Positions 49,405 to 57,821 of a DNA stretch of 64,000 nt are shown here, in pieces (within the stretch, counting starts at the first letter, position 1; the number at the start of each line of letters is the position of its first letter). Location of the stretch: assembly GCF_026230175.1 (NCBI RefSeq), contig NZ_CP104208.1, positions 310,001-374,000 on the forward strand, read 5' to 3'. Under the pieces are notes generated by a model. That model had not been told where the DNA came from, ran no database searches, and worked only from the letters and a program-made list of their open reading frames with translations. The translations under genes were made by a program, and so were the position numbers. Origin of the DNA: Desulfovibrio mangrovi (GTDB taxonomy: Bacteria > Desulfobacterota > Desulfovibrionia > Desulfovibrionales > Desulfovibrionaceae).

Positions 49405-50025
49405 ATGAAGTATTCATCCCGTATCAATTACGTCCTACTGCTAACAACACTCCTGCTTACCGCGTGCGCCACGCTGGAACCAATCCCGCCAACGTACCAA
49501 AGCGCTGATTTTCCCAAGATAGGGGACGTCCAGACAATCGAAGTCGGTGAGCCCATGTGCGATCAAGGGACCCTTGCCGTTTATCATGGCATAGAGATTG
49601 TCGAGATACCGGCAGGCCATGCCACACAACTGGCTGTTGGCGACGTGTTCATTGAACGGTACATGGGCCGCTATGTCCTATGCAGGCAAGGCGTAATGCC
49701 TCCACATATGCAGGAAATAATTTTCGATAAGTCTGGGTTATTCGGCGCACTCGAAAAGATCGGGGCCAAAACCGTCACCAAGGATCTTGTGCTACAGTCA
49801 TCAAACTATCTTCGCCAGCAACTGCTCTATAATGGTCGCAGCAAAGACAGCGTTTACTTTTCATACAGGGAGTTTGCCAGCGACATGGCGCGCCCTAGCT
49901 ACAGCCAGGATCTGACCTTTGATATATCAAGTGATCAAGTCGTCGGGATAAAGGGCGCACGGTTTGAAATCATCAAGGCGTCAAACACAGAAGTCACATA
50001 CAAAATGCTAAAGCCCTTCAAGTAG
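49405..50025 (+). CDS. lipoprotein, probable lysogenic conversion gene
   Basis: A 206-residue protein with a signal sequence and lipobox LLTAC at about residues 17-21. The mature part is mixed alpha/beta with no recognised domain. It begins three bases after the exported protein gene and is followed by a hairpin terminator. Expression together with the repressor would put it on the host envelope in the lysogen; surface exclusion is one possibility. Confidence 0.68.
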   Translation: MKYSSRINYVLLLTTLLLTACATLEPIPPTYQSADFPKIGDVQTIEVGEPMCDQGTLAVYHGIEIVEIPAGHATQLAVGDVFIERYMGRYVLCRQGVMPPHMQEIIFDKSGLFGALEKIGAKTVTKDLVLQSSNYLRQQLLYNGRSKDSVYFSYREFASDMARPSYSQDLTFDISSDQVVGIKGARFEIIKASNTEVTYKMLKPFK

Positions 50026-50032
50026 CAACAGC

Positions 50033-50065
50033 AACGGCGGCCCGCTCACTAGCGCAGCCGCCGTT
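50033..50065 (+). terminator. hairpin after the lipoprotein gene
   Basis: AACGGCGGC (50033-50041) pairs with GCCGCCGTT (50057-50065), followed by CTCATTATCT. It probably ends the repressor-moron transcript. Confidence 0.7.
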
Positions 50066-50098
50066 CTCATTATCTCCCGCATCATCAAATCCTAACTA

Positions 50099-50317
50099 CT
50101 AGTTATCTCCCGCCAGCGGGCACCCTTTGCCCTTCACTGTTTTGCAGCGTGCACAGTCTCCCCCTATGCAGGCAGCCGCAAGCTGTTCAAGATGCCGCTG
50201 CACCAGCAATAGTGTGTGCCCCGCATCCTCTCCCACATGCTGCCGCACCAGCGATAGCACAGCAGAATCCCCCTGCAGCTCGGCTGCTAGGCAGCCTCCT
50301 CGCATTCCTTCTTCCAT
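50099..50317 (-). CDS. small cysteine-containing phage protein
   Basis: A 72-residue protein starting at ATG 50317 behind GGAGG. It has a helical part (VLSLVRQHVGEDAGHTLLLV) and a C-terminal cysteine group CIGGDCARCKTVKGKGCPLA, probably binding zinc. It is divergent from the PAS-HTH regulator and may share its control region. Confidence 0.6.
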   Translation of the reverse strand: MEEGMRGGCLAAELQGDSAVLSLVRQHVGEDAGHTLLLVQRHLEQLAAACIGGDCARCKTVKGKGCPLAGDN

Positions 50318-50382
50318 ATTGCCCTCCACGAATCAGGTTTTCACAGATAGGCACACCGCATAACACGATATGATATTGCATA

Positions 50383-50449
50383 GTCAACACAAACCCGCCC
50401 GAATGATATACAACGTGACTGTAGGTCAACTTATTTACTCTGGGTCAAC
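50383..50449. promoter_or_regulatory. control region with three GTCAAC motifs before the PAS-HTH gene
   Basis: GTCAAC stands at 50383-50388, 50425-50430 and 50444-50449, the last ending directly before the ATG. GTGACTGTAGGTCAAC is a loose palindrome. On the minus strand each gives TTGAC, so the motifs can serve as -35 boxes for the divergent gene or as operators for autoregulation. Confidence 0.45.
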
Positions 50450-50450
50450 A

Positions 50451-51368
50451 ATGAAGCAGCAGACTATTGCAACCGTACTCGCATCCCTCGTAGACGCAAT
50501 GCAGCGCCCTGCAACGCTGCGTGATGCAACGGGCACAGTGGAACATGCCAACACGGCTTTTCTCAGATTATGGGGCAACCCTCGTGAGAAAGGCTTGCCC
50601 GCGCACCTTGCGCCGGTAGACGACACCGCGCAGACCGTGGACGACACCGCGCTGGATACGCGCTGCAGCCGCGCGGCAGATGTGGTCATCACCGCAGGCG
50701 GCAGGCCGGTGCCGGTGCGCTGGGAAACAACCCCCGCATACACGCACGGTGAGCCGGAACAGCTGGCGGGCATCATTACCACCGTGCTGCCGCTGGCGCA
50801 GTACCTTAATCTGGAACTGCACTATGCGCGGCAGATCGCGGGCAGCCCCATGGATAATCTGTGGATACTCAACGAGGAACTGCGCATTCTCGCCGCGCAG
50901 GGCGACAGAGACAGCCTTGCCCGCACAAGCACCGGCGCGCTGGCAACGGACCTTGTGCACGGCGGAGAGGTGGAGATGCTGCGCGAACGCCTCGAGCAGG
51001 CAAGGGAAAGGCCGGGGCAGGTCATCATAGGCCAGATCACGGGGCAGAGGCGCACAGGCATGCGGCGGGTTATCGTGCGCATTGTCTATCGCATGGGCGA
51101 GGGCGGCACGGGCAGGTATTACGCAACAACAAGGCTGCTCGGCCCGCTGGGTGAGCAGATCATAGAACGGCTCATGCTGGCCTATGATGTGACAACCGGC
51201 GCGGCGCTGGCCAGAGCCATGGGAGTGAGCCCCACAATCATCAGCCGCAAGCGGCAGGCAGATGAGGTGCCTGCTAGCTGGATTGTTGATTGCTTCAACC
51301 GCACGGGCGCAAGCGCGGACTGGCTGCTCACGGGGCGCGGTGCCCCGAAGAGAGAGGATAGGGAGTAA
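50451..51368 (+). CDS. PAS-domain regulator with CI-type HTH
   Basis: A 305-residue protein starting at ATG 50451. The N-terminal part (RPATLRDATGTVEHANTAFL, RLWGNPREKGLP) is PAS-like, a second PAS-like segment follows around residues 130-220, and the C-terminus is a phage CI-type HTH (TGAALARAMGVSPTIISRKR, ending NRTGASADWLLTGRG). The same TGxSPDWLLTGxG ending occurs in the prophage B repressor. It may link a small-molecule or redox signal to lysogeny control. No cleavage domain is present. Confidence 0.75.
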   Translation: MKQQTIATVLASLVDAMQRPATLRDATGTVEHANTAFLRLWGNPREKGLPAHLAPVDDTAQTVDDTALDTRCSRAADVVITAGGRPVPVRWETTPAYTHGEPEQLAGIITTVLPLAQYLNLELHYARQIAGSPMDNLWILNEELRILAAQGDRDSLARTSTGALATDLVHGGEVEMLRERLEQARERPGQVIIGQITGQRRTGMRRVIVRIVYRMGEGGTGRYYATTRLLGPLGEQIIERLMLAYDVTTGAALARAMGVSPTIISRKRQADEVPASWIVDCFNRTGASADWLLTGRGAPKREDRE

Positions 51369-51372
51369 CAAA

Positions 51373-51404
51373 AAAGCCCCCGCTCCATCAGGAACGGGGG
51401 CTTT
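51373..51404. terminator. bidirectional terminator between PAS-HTH gene and late tail operon
   Basis: AAAGCCCCCG (51373-51382) pairs with CGGGGGCTTT (51395-51404), followed by GCATTTT on the plus strand. It separates the convergent regulator and tail operons. Confidence 0.88.
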
Positions 51405-51412
51405 GCATTTTC

Positions 51413-51709
51413 CTATGACTTCAACAACACATACCGCCCATCCTCCACCCGTAAATAACCGTGGCTGATCAGCCATTGCACAGAGCGGTAGCCGCCGCCT
51501 TCACCTGCCATGCTCAGCTGAAACATGATCAGGCTGTTGTAGCGAGCAAGCGTCTGCTGCACCCATCGTTCATGGGCCATGCGCTCCAACGCATGACGCT
51601 TTCGCCCGTCTTCAATGGATTGGACGATATGCCCACCGGATACCGCTGCAAGCCGGACGGTAACGCCACGCTTGTGGAGTTCTGCGACAGGGTCAAAGAG
51701 ACTGCTCAC
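51413..51709 (-). CDS. small winged-helix-like phage protein
   Basis: A 98-residue protein starting at GTG 51709, which overlaps the upstream stop as GTGA. YRSVQWLISHGYLRVEDGRY at the end is a winged-helix pattern. It is the last gene of the leftward tail operon. Function unknown. Confidence 0.6.
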   Translation of the reverse strand: MSSLFDPVAELHKRGVTVRLAAVSGGHIVQSIEDGRKRHALERMAHERWVQQTLARYNSLIMFQLSMAGEGGGYRSVQWLISHGYLRVEDGRYVLLKS

Positions 51710-51951
51710 GCCGCCAGCCCCTGCAGGCGCACTTGTTCCTGCGCCCACTCTTCCGCACATTCAAGGCACAGCCCGCAGGCGGGTGCTACCTTCAGCCGTT
51801 CAGCCGGAATCGGCTCGCCGCACTCAACGCATACTGCCTCACCGTTCTCATACTCCGGCGCAGGGTAGTTCAGATCAATCACGGCTTTGGATATGGCCGC
51901 GTCCCGTTCGCGGGTTTCCCGCTCGCTGGCGGCGTCTATGATGTCTGCCAT
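51706..51951 (-). CDS. TraR/DksA-type zinc-finger protein
   Basis: An 81-residue protein starting at ATG 51951. CVECGEPIPAERLKVAPACG with LCLECAEE gives the four-cysteine zinc finger of small TraR/DksA relatives, which bind RNA polymerase. Phages often carry one near the tail genes. It may tune host transcription. Confidence 0.82.
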   Translation of the reverse strand: MADIIDAASERETRERDAAISKAVIDLNYPAPEYENGEAVCVECGEPIPAERLKVAPACGLCLECAEEWAQEQVRLQGLAA

Positions 51952-51953
51952 GG

Positions 51954-52289
51954 CTATGCCTCCACCGCATCGGGCCGCGCAGGCCATTCCACATTGTTCG
52001 GGAATCCTGCCTGCAGGGTAATATCCCGCAGCGCCTGCCGATAAGCTGCCCATGCGGCCTTGGCCTCAGCAGAAAGGGGCGCATCAGTCAGCTGCGTAAA
52101 GTCACAGGCTGCAAGCAGGCTGTCGCGTTCTGCCCGCACGGCGGCGGGATCTGCTCCCCACGTCCCATCCGCCTGGGCGATTGCATCCGGCGAGGGGCTA
52201 GGGGATACCATCTCAATTGCACCTTCTGGCTTATTCCATGAATCCCCGACTATCTGGCGAGATTTTCCCTCAAATGCGTAGATAGGCAT
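51954..52289 (-). CDS. tail fibre assembly chaperone-like protein
   Basis: A 111-residue protein starting at ATG 52289. RDSLLAACDFTQLTDAPLSA and EAKAAWAAYRQALRDI are the signature of phage tail assembly chaperones (often DUF-like, gp31-type) found behind fibre genes. It should help fold the fibre encoded upstream. Confidence 0.8.
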   Translation of the reverse strand: MPIYAFEGKSRQIVGDSWNKPEGAIEMVSPSPSPDAIAQADGTWGADPAAVRAERDSLLAACDFTQLTDAPLSAEAKAAWAAYRQALRDITLQAGFPNNVEWPARPDAVEA

Positions 52290-52290
52290 A

Positions 52291-53334
52291 CTAATACCCC
52301 CTTTCCATCGTGATAGATATGTAGCCGGAATCATCGACCGTGGCCCCTCCCTGAGAGGTGGGAGCGGTTCGCGCATTGGCAAGGATGTTGGGAACACTAA
52401 GCACCCCCAAACCTCCTTTGACGCCGACAACGGCACCTACCGAAACAGATGAGCCTGTCATGTAATGGGTAACTACAGGATGAAACTGCCCATCAGAGAA
52501 CTTTACAGACGCATATCCCTTCGTTGCCTTTGTTGCCGGGAACGGTGTTGAAAACGCATAGTCAGTGTCATCAAAGCACAGTGCTCCTCCGTTAGCAGGA
52601 ATGGTGACTGAGGAACCTAGAGCAAAACAATGCAGGCTCGTAATCACGCCGCTCGCAACAATTGCCCACCCAAGATATACGCGCCTTATTGGTGCGTCAG
52701 ACCCGTTTACATGGGTCACTGCCGCAGGATTGTGCAAGTCAGCTCCGGCATTGATGCGCTCAAGCCCTACCTCCGGGGCGACTGCGGAATACGACGGTGC
52801 CCCAAAAGAGCCGTCAGCATTCACATTAACCGCGATATGATATTTCGCGTCAGGCTCGCCGGATAAATCAACATCCTGCGTTGCCGTTGATACTGCAGAC
52901 AGCAGCACAGCCCCCCCGCCTGCGCACGCAACCTGTAATCCTGCGGCTATCGTGACAATCCCGCCGCTGTAGGTCATGGACGCAACGGGTGGGTCACAAT
53001 CGCTCGCAGTCCATCCGGAAGGCCGAGAGCCAACAGCGGCCTTGACAATGCTCTGCTGCGCTTGCGGCTTGCTGACCATACTTTGTATCACGTTATTCGT
53101 CGGAACTTCGTTCATCCCTGAACCGATGCGCACACCGCTGAAAGCATGCCACACGGGAGAGCCTCCGCCCTCAACCAGCCGCCAGAAACTTCCGTCGTTC
53201 AGCTGCAACGCAATCTTGTGCACATGGGTTGCATCGAGCGAGATGTCAGACTCGCGGGCCGCTGCGTCCGCATACTCCTTGAAGTGTATAACATGCACCT
53301 GCTCGCCGCTTTGTTCTCTATGCAAAACACTCAT
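52291..53334 (-). CDS. tail fibre or tip protein, probable receptor-binding
   Basis: A 347-residue protein overlapping the J stop by one base. The N-terminus (VHVIHFKEYADAAARESDIS) is followed by a small domain ending SFWRLVEGGGSPVWHAFSG, then a beta-rich, Gly/Ser-rich body. Its place between J and the fibre chaperone makes it the likely receptor-binding fibre of prophage B. Confidence 0.72.
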   Translation of the reverse strand: MSVLHREQSGEQVHVIHFKEYADAAARESDISLDATHVHKIALQLNDGSFWRLVEGGGSPVWHAFSGVRIGSGMNEVPTNNVIQSMVSKPQAQQSIVKAAVGSRPSGWTASDCDPPVASMTYSGGIVTIAAGLQVACAGGGAVLLSAVSTATQDVDLSGEPDAKYHIAVNVNADGSFGAPSYSAVAPEVGLERINAGADLHNPAAVTHVNGSDAPIRRVYLGWAIVASGVITSLHCFALGSSVTIPANGGALCFDDTDYAFSTPFPATKATKGYASVKFSDGQFHPVVTHYMTGSSVSVGAVVGVKGGLGVLSVPNILANARTAPTSQGGATVDDSGYISITMERGY

Positions 53335-56132
53335 CAGAACGCCTCCATTATCTGGATGATTTCTCCGTCAATTTCCGTATACAGGGGCACTATCGAGCCG
53401 TCAGGCTGCGCCGAGTTAAGCGGGCGTATGGTGCCCATGGTCAGCAGATCGCTTGTAACATCTACATCCACCACGGCCCCGTCACCGGGAACCATGGTCT
53501 GGGTTACCGCAATACGCCATATATAGCCGTTGGCAAGGCCGCGCAGGGTGTATTCCGTCTCTTTGGTGGTGCCCAGCAGCCTCCATGCCGTTGTGCTGCC
53601 GCCCACGCGCCGCACAAATATGTTCCACACCACAGCGTTGCCGCGCCATGTGATGTGCGGCAGGGCCTTGGTCAGCCCGTCCTCTTCCATCTGCATGTAT
53701 GAAAGCTGCAGCCCCTTGGCCGTTGAAACAAAAGCGGGCTCATCAACGGCAGGCACTTCGCCTTCGTCTTCATAGACCTCCGGCGCGTATTCAAGGCATT
53801 CAATGGCGCGCCGCCCGTTGTGGCTGCGCCCAATGCGCGTAACGCGGAACCACGGCAGCCGCCTGTTTACAAGACCTATGGCGCAGACCACCCCTTCCAT
53901 GGGCGTGTGCTCCAGCGGGGCGGCAAGGGTCACCACTTCCGTTTCCACATCCGCGCCGGTCACCTGCAGGGCTACTTCCTCCACCAGTTCGCGGCCCGTG
54001 TCTGGGTGCACCACGTCGCCATGCCTGATCACCAGCTTGTGCGCGGCACCGCCCGTCAGCCGCACGGGTTTGGAAAGCCGCAGCTGCGTGGCGCTCACCA
54101 CGCGCAGCACGCGGCAAGACTGATCATAGGTCACGCTGTCCACAGGCACCTGCAGCACGTCACCGTGCCGCACGTGTATGGCGTCATGGCTGGCCGTGAG
54201 TTCCAGCGTCTGCATGATGTAGCGGTTGCAGTTCAGGCGGTAGCCTGCATACTTCCATGCCTGCTCAAAGCTGTTGCAGCAGGCAAGCGTTTCGCTTTTT
54301 GTGATGGGGGCGCGGGTGGTCATGGAGTGGTAGAAGGGGCTGCGCCGCGTGAGCACCTTGCGCCCCTGTTCGGGGTGGTACCATGTCACCTCTATGGCGT
54401 CTGCGCGGTCCTTCACGCTCATGGCCTTCACGCCAAGGCTGCCGGAAATGATATTGCCCTCACCGGCAATGAATCCCTGATCAGGCAACGCCGCTGGCCG
54501 GTCGCTGTAGCAGCCTATGCGCGTGCCGCGCGGCACAACAGAAAAGCGCCCGTAGGTTCCAAAGAGTTCCAGCGCCCCTTTAAGCGTCATGCGGCTGTCT
54601 ATGTAGAGTGAGCCGCTTATGCCCTTGGCATCGCACCACTCGGCAGCGCTCTCGAATTCCTCAAGCAACACACGCGAGGCAGGCACCCGCCCGCCGAAAC
54701 GCTTGTGCAGCAGCAGGAACAGCGCCGCCCATGCAGGGTTGGCAAGACTGCGCGAAACGGTAGTGCCGTCACTGGCTGGCAGCGGGGCCACAGGGCGGCT
54801 GACAGTGCATGTCACCTCCGGCGCCGCGCCGGAAAGCTGGTCCGTAGCCAGCGCCTTGATGGCCACCAGCACGGTGTTGGGATAACAGAAATCGTCCGGC
54901 ACAATCTCGTGGACATATTCCCACCACACGTCTGTGCTGTAGCGGCTGCCCGTGGGCGGCTCTGCGGTCAGGCGGGCGCGGTAGCGCCATTCTCCTGCGG
55001 CGCTGTCATGTTGCACATAACGGCGCACGGCGGTGCGCTGCGCGGCTGTAAGCGTCACGGTGCCAAGCGCAACCCAATCCTCCGTATCCACCGGGGCCCG
55101 TTCCATTTCAACGGTCACGCTCACCTTGCTGAGCCCGCCTTTTTCGTTGGCATACCACAGGCCGGAAGGGGCAGAGAGGCCGAACCCAACACCCTGAATG
55201 TTGTTGCCGTTGCCCTCCACCGTTGCCCACCGGCTGGCAGAAAGCTTTTGCGAAACCCCGCGCTCAAAAACGGCATCCGCAAAGGCCGGTATCACGTCCT
55301 GATCTGCCGTGCCGGGGCTTATGACCACCTGCACGCCTTCATAGTTCTCCGGCGGGTTGCCTTCAATCCGCACGTCAGAAACGGTTACCTCGCCTTCGTC
55401 GCCACCCTCGCTGCAGGCAAAGAGCATGTTGAGATACTGCTTATCGCCGTCCGTGGTGACGAACTGCGCCATCTTGAAGGGACGCACCAGCGTGCAGGTG
55501 CCCAGCGCCACGGCAACCGGCCTGCCGTTTGATGTGGGGTTTGCGGGGTTCCACCCATAGGTAGGCGATTCGTCCATTGCGGCGGCAGCGGAAGACACGC
55601 CCCCAAGCGCGGCAGCAGCGGGAATAACGGGGTTGCTCAGCATGCTCACAACCCCGCCGCCTATGCCGAGAATGAGCCCCGTGCCCAGCGTGCTGGCCAT
55701 AGCGTTTGTCAGAAACGGCGCACCCGTTGCAAGGGCGGAAGAGTTCCACATGGCTGCCAGCGGCCCGCCCAGCGCGGGGCCAAACGCCATGGCACCCACC
55801 ACAACGGCCAGCATGGCAACCGTGGCAATAGGGTTTTTCCCGCCGCCCCCGCCACCACCGCGCGGCACCACCGCCCATGTGACGGAATCGCACGGCAGCA
55901 GGGTTACGCACTCAGCTTCATGCAGGGTGAGCAGGCGGCCATTCAGCACGGGCACCACGTCCAGCTCCGCAGGCACGTTCAGCACCGGCGGCACGCAGGC
56001 GTGCAGGGTCATGCCCTGCCGCCATGGCAAATATTCCGTTACGCGGTCAAAGGGGTCCAGAAAATTGAGCGCGCTGGTAACAAGCACGCTGTTAATGCAA
56101 GGCGCGGGAATCATGCCGTTTACGCTGCCCAT
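53334..56132 (-). CDS. central tail tip protein J
   Basis: A 932-residue host specificity protein J-type protein starting at ATG 56132. An N-terminal 60-residue part is followed by a hydrophobic Gly/Ala-rich region (about residues 95-190), as in lambda I/J-type tip proteins. Then come the J core (GWNPANPTSNGRPVAVALGT, VTVSDVRIEGNPPENYEG) and C-terminal fibronectin-like domains. It forms the tail tip and starts tail assembly. Confidence 0.88.
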   Translation of the reverse strand: MGSVNGMIPAPCINSVLVTSALNFLDPFDRVTEYLPWRQGMTLHACVPPVLNVPAELDVVPVLNGRLLTLHEAECVTLLPCDSVTWAVVPRGGGGGGGKNPIATVAMLAVVVGAMAFGPALGGPLAAMWNSSALATGAPFLTNAMASTLGTGLILGIGGGVVSMLSNPVIPAAAALGGVSSAAAAMDESPTYGWNPANPTSNGRPVAVALGTCTLVRPFKMAQFVTTDGDKQYLNMLFACSEGGDEGEVTVSDVRIEGNPPENYEGVQVVISPGTADQDVIPAFADAVFERGVSQKLSASRWATVEGNGNNIQGVGFGLSAPSGLWYANEKGGLSKVSVTVEMERAPVDTEDWVALGTVTLTAAQRTAVRRYVQHDSAAGEWRYRARLTAEPPTGSRYSTDVWWEYVHEIVPDDFCYPNTVLVAIKALATDQLSGAAPEVTCTVSRPVAPLPASDGTTVSRSLANPAWAALFLLLHKRFGGRVPASRVLLEEFESAAEWCDAKGISGSLYIDSRMTLKGALELFGTYGRFSVVPRGTRIGCYSDRPAALPDQGFIAGEGNIISGSLGVKAMSVKDRADAIEVTWYHPEQGRKVLTRRSPFYHSMTTRAPITKSETLACCNSFEQAWKYAGYRLNCNRYIMQTLELTASHDAIHVRHGDVLQVPVDSVTYDQSCRVLRVVSATQLRLSKPVRLTGGAAHKLVIRHGDVVHPDTGRELVEEVALQVTGADVETEVVTLAAPLEHTPMEGVVCAIGLVNRRLPWFRVTRIGRSHNGRRAIECLEYAPEVYEDEGEVPAVDEPAFVSTAKGLQLSYMQMEEDGLTKALPHITWRGNAVVWNIFVRRVGGSTTAWRLLGTTKETEYTLRGLANGYIWRIAVTQTMVPGDGAVVDVDVTSDLLTMGTIRPLNSAQPDGSIVPLYTEIDGEIIQIMEAF

Positions 56133-56554
56133 GCCCAAAACCCCCTTATGCGCTTGGTCCACGGAAAGGACGTTACAGAGCACGTATGCACCCCCATGCC
56201 TCGGAAGATGTGCACAAACCTGCCGCCGCCCACATACACGCCAAAATGGTTCTTGGCCCGCGTCACCTGCGTTGTGGCCATGGCGACCACGCACGGGGCA
56301 ACGGGCTGCGCAAGCGGAACCCAGCGCCCGCTCTTTTCCTCTCGCGTAAAGGCTCTGTGGGCCGCGCGCAGGTTGTCCGCGTGAATGGCAAAGTCAGGAA
56401 CCACAAGGCCGTAACACTCAAACACGGCCATGCTCAGGCCCCAGCAGTCGAAAAGGCGCACGCCGTCCGCGTCCTGCTCACCGCGTCCGCCATCGGCAAA
56501 CCGGCTATGGAACAGCGGCCCAAGATCAGCCAGCAGCGGCAAAGGGCTACGCAT
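56120..56554 (-). CDS. tail protein K, NlpC/P60-type peptidase
   Basis: A 144-residue protein with the NlpC/P60 active-site Cys in FDCWGLSMAVF and His in KNHFGVYVGGGRFVH. Lambda K-like proteins cut peptidoglycan or work in tip assembly. Overlaps J by 13 bases and L by eight. Confidence 0.82.
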   Translation of the reverse strand: MRSPLPLLADLGPLFHSRFADGGRGEQDADGVRLFDCWGLSMAVFECYGLVVPDFAIHADNLRAAHRAFTREEKSGRWVPLAQPVAPCVVAMATTQVTRAKNHFGVYVGGGRFVHIFRGMGVHTCSVTSFPWTKRIRGFWAWAA

Positions 56555-57437
56555 TCACGCCCCCCTGTTCCACGGTGGGGAAGCCCCCAAAGTTGATGGA
56601 GTTGGTATAGGTCACGCGGCAGGCCGTGAGGGTGTGGTTGCACACGGCGTAGTGCGGGCAATCGTCCGCGCTGTCCCACTGGCAGAAATCGCGCGTGATG
56701 GAGCGGCGCGGCACGGGCCTGTCCCAAATGTTTTCAAGCCCAAGCTTGATTTCCACAGCCTGCATGGGGGGCGGGCACGATATTTCCTCATCCACGAACC
56801 AGTATTCCGCCTCCGGCTCCGGCTCATCGAGCAGGCCGGTGTTCACAACGCACAGCCGCACCTGTATGAGTTCCGGCCCGTGCAGCTTGCGCCAGTCCAT
56901 GAGTTGGCGCATGTAGTCATACATGGCCTGCGAGGCGTTGCCCACGCGCACGGTTACGCCGCGTGTCTCCACATTGCCGGATTCTTCCAGATCGTCAGGC
57001 AGAAAATCAAACGCCGTCCACACCGTGCCCTTGGGGGCAATAAGCGCATGGGGCGCGCCCTCGGTCAGGCTGCGCACGATCAGGCGATAGGTGCGGCCAG
57101 CAAGGCAGAGATATTCCCCGCCGGAAGGGCCGGTAAAGGCGGCAATCTCCGTCCAGTTGCCGCCTGCGCCATCGTCATGTTCCAGCGCAATCTCGCCGGA
57201 AAACTCGCCAGTCAGGGCAACCTCTATGCTGCCGGCCTCTGCGCACAGCACGGAAACGGATTCACCCGCAGCGGCCAGCACGCCGGAAACGCTGCCCGCG
57301 TTGGGCCATGCAATGCTTTCCGTATTGCGGGCAAGGCGCACCGTGGTGCCATCCGGCAGAATCATCTCGCACAGCATGATGTAGGCATGCTCACTGTGCG
57401 TGCGGTTGCGTTCTATGATCTGGGCAAGTGTGGGCAT
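56547..57437 (-). CDS. minor tail protein L with probable iron-sulfur cluster
   Basis: A 296-residue protein. The N-terminal part is gpL/DUF2163-like and carries a beta-sandwich insertion; the C-terminus DFCQWDSADDCPHYAVCNHT, then LTACRVTY provides four cysteines in the pattern that holds the [4Fe-4S] cluster of lambda gpL. It completes the tail tip with J and K. Confidence 0.82.
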   Translation of the reverse strand: MPTLAQIIERNRTHSEHAYIMLCEMILPDGTTVRLARNTESIAWPNAGSVSGVLAAAGESVSVLCAEAGSIEVALTGEFSGEIALEHDDGAGGNWTEIAAFTGPSGGEYLCLAGRTYRLIVRSLTEGAPHALIAPKGTVWTAFDFLPDDLEESGNVETRGVTVRVGNASQAMYDYMRQLMDWRKLHGPELIQVRLCVVNTGLLDEPEPEAEYWFVDEEISCPPPMQAVEIKLGLENIWDRPVPRRSITRDFCQWDSADDCPHYAVCNHTLTACRVTYTNSINFGGFPTVEQGGVNA

Positions 57438-57440
57438 GGG

Positions 57441-57800
57441 TTACGCCTCATAGGGCCGCACGGGCAGCAGGTTGATTATCACCTTGGCACGCCCCGGCGA
57501 CTTGGGCAGGGGCCGCCACGCAAGCGGAGATTCACCGGCAAAGCGCGTTTCGTACACCTCGCCGGTAAAAGGGTCTGTCCACAGAAAAAGCGTGGCCCTG
57601 TGCGCCGAACGAAAGGCCCGCAGCGTGGCAAGATCAGCCTTGAGCATGGCGTTCCATTCCACCTGCACGGCTTGCATGCGCGGGCGCGAAACCTGCGGGC
57701 GGGCGGCATCGTCGCCGCTCATGTAATCATCTTCTATAAGCGGGTCCTTCACGCCCATGGGGCAGGCGGAAGGCGGCGGAAGCGTGGGGAATGTGTCCAT
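57441..57800 (-). CDS. minor tail protein M-like
   Basis: A 119-residue protein between tape measure and L, the gpM position. RPRMQAVQVEWNAMLKADLA and FAGESPLAWRPLP with the closing KVIINLLPVRPYE fit small tip proteins of this group. Confidence 0.7.
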   Translation of the reverse strand: MDTFPTLPPPSACPMGVKDPLIEDDYMSGDDAARPQVSRPRMQAVQVEWNAMLKADLATLRAFRSAHRATLFLWTDPFTGEVYETRFAGESPLAWRPLPKSPGRAKVIINLLPVRPYEA

Positions 57801-57821
57801 TGCAGTCTCCTGTCGTTACCG

